This document shows, piece after piece, positions 61,234 to 64,000 of a stretch of 64,000 bases of DNA. Under the pieces are notes generated by a model. That model saw nothing but the letters and a program-made list of their open reading frames with translations, searched no databases and was not told the DNA's origin. Each line of letters begins with the position of its first letter. Position 1 is the first letter of the stretch. A program made the translations under genes and the position numbers. The stretch comes from Flavobacteriales bacterium UBA5040 (GTDB lineage: Bacteria > Bacteroidota > Bacteroidia > Flavobacteriales > Weeksellaceae), in contig DIBY01000021.1 of NCBI GenBank assembly GCA_002415135.1, forward strand, positions 121,967-185,966, in the 5' to 3' direction.

Positions 61234-61821
61234 ATGAAAAAATTATATTGCTTTGATTTTGATGGAACTTTAACCTACAAAGACACCATGTTTTTGTATC
61301 TTAAATTCTATAATGCTTCGAAATTCCGAATTCAGTTTATTAAACATATTCCACTTTTTACTTTACTGAAATTAAATCTTTTAGATGCAGAGAAAGTGAA
61401 AAAAAGTTTTATTTCTTCGATTCTTAAAGGTCAGAGTAAGGTAAAAATTGAAAAAAAAACACAAGAATTTTTTGATCAATATTATCCAGAGATCTTTCGG
61501 GAGAATGCTTTAGATTTTATTAAAAATATTGATTATTCACAGACAGATTGCTACATCGTATCCGCCTCCTTGGATATTTGGGTAAAACCTTTTGCCGAAA
61601 AATTTAAAATGAATCTGATAGCCACAAAAGCAGAGTTCAAAAATGAGGTCTTTACTGGAAATTTCGTTGGAAAAAATTGTAACGGACCCGAGAAAGTAAT
61701 TAGGATTAAAGAAGAGATTTCTGGCAAAAAATACGATAAAACCATCGCTTTCGGGGATACTTCTGGCGATCAACAAATGTTGGATTGGGCAAATGAAGGT
61801 CAGTTTAAATTTTTTCATTAA
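61234..61821 (+). CDS. HAD-IB phosphatase, probable polyprenyl-phosphoribose 5-phosphatase
   Basis: This 195-residue HAD hydrolase has motif I YCFDFDGTLTYKD (Asp8 nucleophile, Asp10), motif II CYIVSASLD, motif III with Lys near VIRIKE, and motif IV AFGDTSGDQQML. Its place after the UbiA-dprE1-dprE2 genes fits removal of the 5-phosphate from polyprenyl-phosphoryl-5-phosphoribose before oxidation; this is inferred from context. Other HAD-IB enzymes of this length act on serine phosphate or sugar phosphates. Cytoplasmic, no signal peptide. Confidence 0.85.
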   Translation: MKKLYCFDFDGTLTYKDTMFLYLKFYNASKFRIQFIKHIPLFTLLKLNLLDAEKVKKSFISSILKGQSKVKIEKKTQEFFDQYYPEIFRENALDFIKNIDYSQTDCYIVSASLDIWVKPFAEKFKMNLIATKAEFKNEVFTGNFVGKNCNGPEKVIRIKEEISGKKYDKTIAFGDTSGDQQMLDWANEGQFKFFH

Positions 61822-61860
61822 TTTTAAACTCTGAAAAAATCTAAAAAAGTGTAAGTAAAA

Positions 61861-63036
61861 ATGAATAAAATTTATTTGGATAATGCTGCGACTACGCCCC
61901 TATCCGAGGAGGTTATTGCCGCAATGATAGGTGTGTTAAAAAACAATTATGGGAATCCATCTTCCACACACAGTCTTGGTCAAGAGGCTAAAATACTCAT
62001 TGAAAATGTAAGAAGAGATGTTGCTGAGTATCTGAAAGTAAGTCCGGCTGAAATTATTTTCACGTCTTGCGGGACAGAATCCAATAATATGATTATAAAA
62101 TCGTGTGTTGATCATTTGGCTGTGGAGCGGATTATTTCGTCACCTCTTGAGCATAAGTGTGTGGCAGAAACGGTTTTGGATATGAAGAAACGAAGAGGAG
62201 TAGAAGTTGCTTATCTTCGTCCTGATAAAAAAGGAGATTTTAGTTTAGAGCAATTAGAAAAACTTTTGAAAAGTTCTGAAAAGAAGACTTTGGTAACCCT
62301 AATGCACGCCAATAACGAGATCGGAAATCTTATTGACATCAAAAAAATTGCGCAATTGTGCAAAGAAAATAATGCTTTGTTCCATTCTGATACCGTTCAA
62401 TCAATGGCTCACATGGATTTAGATTTTTCTGATATTCCAGTAGATTTTGCCTCTTGCAGTGCTCACAAATTCCACGGACCAAAGGGAAGCGGTTTTGCTT
62501 TTATTAGAAAGGCTTCGGGATTAAAAGGAATTATCACTGGCGGTCCACAGGAAAGAAGTTTGAGAGCAGGTACAGAAAACGTTTGCGGAATCGTAGGTTT
62601 AGGAAAAGCTTTGGAAATCTATCTTAAAAATATGGATAGTTACGCTAATCATATTAAAGATATCAAACAGTACACAATTGATCAACTTTCGCAAAAAATT
62701 GCAGGAGTTAAATTCAATGGTAGAAGTGCTGAAATGGACAATAGTTTATATACGGTCTTAAGCGTTTTACTGCCTTTCAAAGACCCAATGATTGGACTAA
62801 AGTTAGATATGAAGGGAATAGCGATTTCTCAGGGAAGCGCCTGTTCGTCTGGAGCGTCGAAACCTTCAATGGTAATGATGATGGTCGTCGATGAAGAAGA
62901 GATGGATCAAACTACACCTCTAAGAGTTTCTTTCAGCCACTTTACCACCAAAGAAGATATTGACGCTTTAGTCAATGCGGTAGAAGAAATCTGTGAAAGT
63001 TTTCAAATAGAAAAAGCAAATGTTGAACATAGATAG
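61861..63036 (+). CDS. Cysteine desulfurase (IscS/NifS type)
   Basis: This 391-residue PLP enzyme has YLDNAATTPLSEEV at residues 5-18, GNPSSTHSLGQEAK, and the PLP Lys203 in CSAHKFHGPKGSGFAF. The catalytic Cys328 lies in QGSACSSGASKPS. It makes persulfide from cysteine for Fe-S clusters or tRNA thiolation. The gene lies 39 bp after the HAD gene, but its role is unrelated. Neither iscU nor sufE is next to it. Family and motifs are clear; the IscS versus NifS subtype is not. Confidence 0.93.
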   Translation: MNKIYLDNAATTPLSEEVIAAMIGVLKNNYGNPSSTHSLGQEAKILIENVRRDVAEYLKVSPAEIIFTSCGTESNNMIIKSCVDHLAVERIISSPLEHKCVAETVLDMKKRRGVEVAYLRPDKKGDFSLEQLEKLLKSSEKKTLVTLMHANNEIGNLIDIKKIAQLCKENNALFHSDTVQSMAHMDLDFSDIPVDFASCSAHKFHGPKGSGFAFIRKASGLKGIITGGPQERSLRAGTENVCGIVGLGKALEIYLKNMDSYANHIKDIKQYTIDQLSQKIAGVKFNGRSAEMDNSLYTVLSVLLPFKDPMIGLKLDMKGIAISQGSACSSGASKPSMVMMMVVDEEEMDQTTPLRVSFSHFTTKEDIDALVNAVEEICESFQIEKANVEHR

Positions 63037-63064
63037 ACAACAAGGTAAATTAGCAAGAATATTG

Positions 63065-63072
63065 TAAATTTG
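63065..63072 (+). promoter_or_regulatory. Predicted -7 box of trxA
   Basis: TAAATTTG is an exact TAnnTTTG match 33 bases before the thioredoxin ATG. Confidence 0.45.
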
Positions 63073-63104
63073 TAAACTCAAAATTAATTTAAAAATTATA
63101 TAAA

Positions 63105-63422
63105 ATGGCATTAGAAATTACAGATCAATCATTTCAGGAAATGGTTTTGAATTCAGATAAACCGGTATTGGTAGATTTTTGGGCAGTATGGTGTGGACCG
63201 TGTAGAACGCTTGGACCAATTATCGAAGAAGTAGCGGCTGATTTCGAAGGAAAAGCAATCGTAGGAAAAGTAGATGTAGATAACAACCAACAGGTTTCTG
63301 TGGACTACGGAATTAGAAATATTCCTACTGTTTTAATTTTCAAAAACGGAGAAGTGGTAGATAAAATTGTAGGTGTAGCTTCAAAAGAAGTGATCGCTGA
63401 AAAATTATCAGCACATTTATAA
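63105..63422 (+). CDS. trxA: Thioredoxin
   Basis: This 105-residue cytoplasmic thioredoxin has the classical active site WCGPC (Cys30 and Cys33) in DFWAVWCGPCRTLGPIIEEVAADF, the Asp of VDFW and the cis-proline of RNIPTVLIF. It reduces protein disulfides with thioredoxin reductase. Length is standard. It is monocistronic, with its own predicted promoter and a terminator directly after the stop. Confidence 0.95.
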   Translation: MALEITDQSFQEMVLNSDKPVLVDFWAVWCGPCRTLGPIIEEVAADFEGKAIVGKVDVDNNQQVSVDYGIRNIPTVLIFKNGEVVDKIVGVASKEVIAEKLSAHL

Positions 63423-63444
63423 AAATAAATTGCTTGAAAATGAG

Positions 63445-63474
63445 TGCTTTCCTGATTAGGAGAGCATTTTTTTT
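63445..63474 (+). terminator. Rho-independent terminator after trxA
   Basis: TGCTTTCCT pairs with AGGAGAGCA (one G-T pair) around a 4-base loop and is followed by eight T. Confidence 0.85.
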
Positions 63475-63482
63475 GAATATTG

Positions 63483-63513
63483 TTTGTAGTGTACGATAAA
63501 ATATGTACTTTTG
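63483..63513 (+). promoter_or_regulatory. Predicted promoter of the tRNA-Asp array
   Basis: TTTG at 63483-63486 and TACTTTTG at 63506-63513, spaced by 19 bp, form the best -33/-7 pair in the window. Transcription would start near 63520 and pass through the tRNA-like remnant before the first tRNA-Asp. Confidence 0.65.
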
Positions 63514-63558
63514 CACTCACCAAAAAGAAAGACGTTCTTTAGAAACTAAGACAACACG

Positions 63559-63627
63559 ATAACTCAATTGCTTAGAGCATCGCCAAGTCACCTCGATAAG
63601 AGTTGATGAATCGAGTTAAAGTCAAAA
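63559..63627 (+). other. tRNA-like remnant
   Basis: From TAACTCAATTGCTTAGAGC the sequence follows the D-arm of a tRNA (compare TAGTTCAGCTGGTTAGAAT of tRNA-Asp), then continues GCCAAGTCAC and a hairpin CTCGAT/ATCGAG (63592-63615). There is no acceptor stem or T-arm. It looks like a decayed tRNA, or a tRNA-like RNA, in the leader of the array. Confidence 0.45.
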
Positions 63628-63651
63628 TTAGTTTTATCAAAGCATAAAAAA

Positions 63652-63725
63652 GATCCGGTAGTTCAGCTGGTTAGAATGCCGCCCTGTCACGGCGGAGGTC
63701 GCGGGTTCGAATCCCGTCCGGATCG
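63652..63725 (+). tRNA. tRNA-Asp (GTC), copy 1
   Basis: 74 nt with a complete cloverleaf: acceptor GATCCGG/CCGGATC with discriminator G, D-arm GTTCAGCTGGTTAGAAT, anticodon arm CCGCC-CTGTCAC-GGCGG (anticodon GTC), and T-arm GCGGG-TTCGAAT-CCCGT. CCA is not encoded. Confidence 0.97.
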
Positions 63726-63795
63726 CTTTTTTATAAATTACTACTAATTTGTAAAATGCACTATAAAAGTTTATCAATACTTTTTCAAAAAAATT

Positions 63796-63872
63796 GATCC
63801 GGTAGTTCAGCTGGTTAGAATGCCGCCCTGTCATCTCGTCAAGAGTGACGAGACGGATTCGAATCACCATCG
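63796..63872 (+). pseudogene. Chimeric tRNA-Asp-like copy
   Basis: The first 38 bases (63796-63833) are identical to the intact tRNA-Asp genes up to the anticodon loop CTGTCA. The 3' half is then replaced by a hairpin (CTCGTC-AAGAGT-GACGAG, 63835-63852) and a T-arm-like ATTCGAATC. Neither the 3' anticodon stem nor the 3' acceptor strand is present, so it cannot fold as a normal tRNA. Confidence 0.75.
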
Positions 63873-63905
63873 GAAAATAAAGTTTATCAATACTTTTAAA
63901 AAATT

Positions 63906-63979
63906 GATCCGGTAGTTCAGCTGGTTAGAATGCCGCCCTGTCACGGCGGAGGTCGCGGGTTCGAATCCCGTCCGGATCG
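63906..63979 (+). tRNA. tRNA-Asp (GTC), copy 2
   Basis: Identical in all 74 bases to the copy at 63652. The upstream flank (AAAGTTTATCAATACTTTT followed by A-rich DNA) is shared with the chimeric copy, showing that the array arose by tandem duplication. Confidence 0.97.
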
Positions 63980-64000
63980 CAAATCTCTCAAATTATTTTG

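Noticed and set aside
63637..63870. Minus-strand frame of 77 codons across the tRNA-Asp genes
   Set aside because: It reads the antisense of tRNA-Asp (giving the common artefact RTGFEPATSAVTG) and has no independent support.

Overview
The window looks like a chromosomal segment of a low-GC member of the Bacteroidota, most likely family Weeksellaceae (Chryseobacterium, Kaistella or Epilithonimonas type). This is an inference from three things. Many genes are preceded by the Bacteroidota -7 box TAnnTTTG instead of a sigma70 -10 box. Several lineage-typical families are present (GSCFA, DUF5683, WbqC, DUF6438, DUF2461). The gene order parA-parB-DUF5683-dapB-lepB also fits. No transposase, integrase, cas gene, phage gene or rRNA was seen.

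Layout. Positions 1-10 kb hold the end of a glycosyltransferase-like gene converging on a polysaccharide flippase, a GH13 amylase lipoprotein with a thioredoxin-like protein, a DUF2461 gene, a DEAD-box RNA helicase with an Arg/Asp/Gly-rich tail, and a DUF47-PiT phosphate transport pair. Positions 10.4-34.4 kb are one minus-strand capsule/exopolysaccharide locus of 21 genes, read from a predicted promoter at about 34.42 kb. The order is wza, wzc, tviC-like, tviB-like (UDP-GalNAcA), cytidylyltransferase, wzx, a GH105-like protein, a pyruvyltransferase, five glycosyltransferases with an acetyltransferase and wzy, capE-capF-capG (UDP-L-FucNAc), a WbuB-like FucNAc transferase, a 4-reductase and a WbpL/WecA-like initiating transferase. 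capG carries a one-base frameshift in its conserved N-terminal motif. Upstream lie an unrecognised 522-residue protein and a divergent XRE regulator.

Positions 37.0-38.2 kb contain no gene but several nested tandem repeats with periods of 11, 11 and 32 bp. Positions 38-46.8 kb hold housekeeping genes: polyprenyl synthase, GSCFA, TatD, a methyltransferase bracketed by two copies of an intergenic hairpin element, an RhlE-type helicase with a TTG start, and hpt-adk-obgE. purA is divergent from hpt. Positions 48.4-54.3 kb carry tonB and the parAB-DUF5683-dapB-lepB group. Positions 54.4-58.1 kb carry WbqC, a subtilisin-like protease, a small lipoprotein and an OmpA-type lipoprotein.

Positions 58.2-61.8 kb encode what looks like a complete polyprenyl-phosphate-arabinose pathway (UbiA-type phosphoribosyltransferase, DprE1, DprE2, HAD phosphatase), best known from mycobacteria. 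The window ends with a cysteine desulfurase, thioredoxin and a tRNA-Asp array in which two intact copies flank a chimeric, apparently dead copy. The most noteworthy items are the capG frameshift, the arabinose-donor cluster, the phased repeat region, the tRNA-like remnants sharing a covarying hairpin, the GH105-like enzyme inside the capsule locus, and the unrecognised 522-residue protein.
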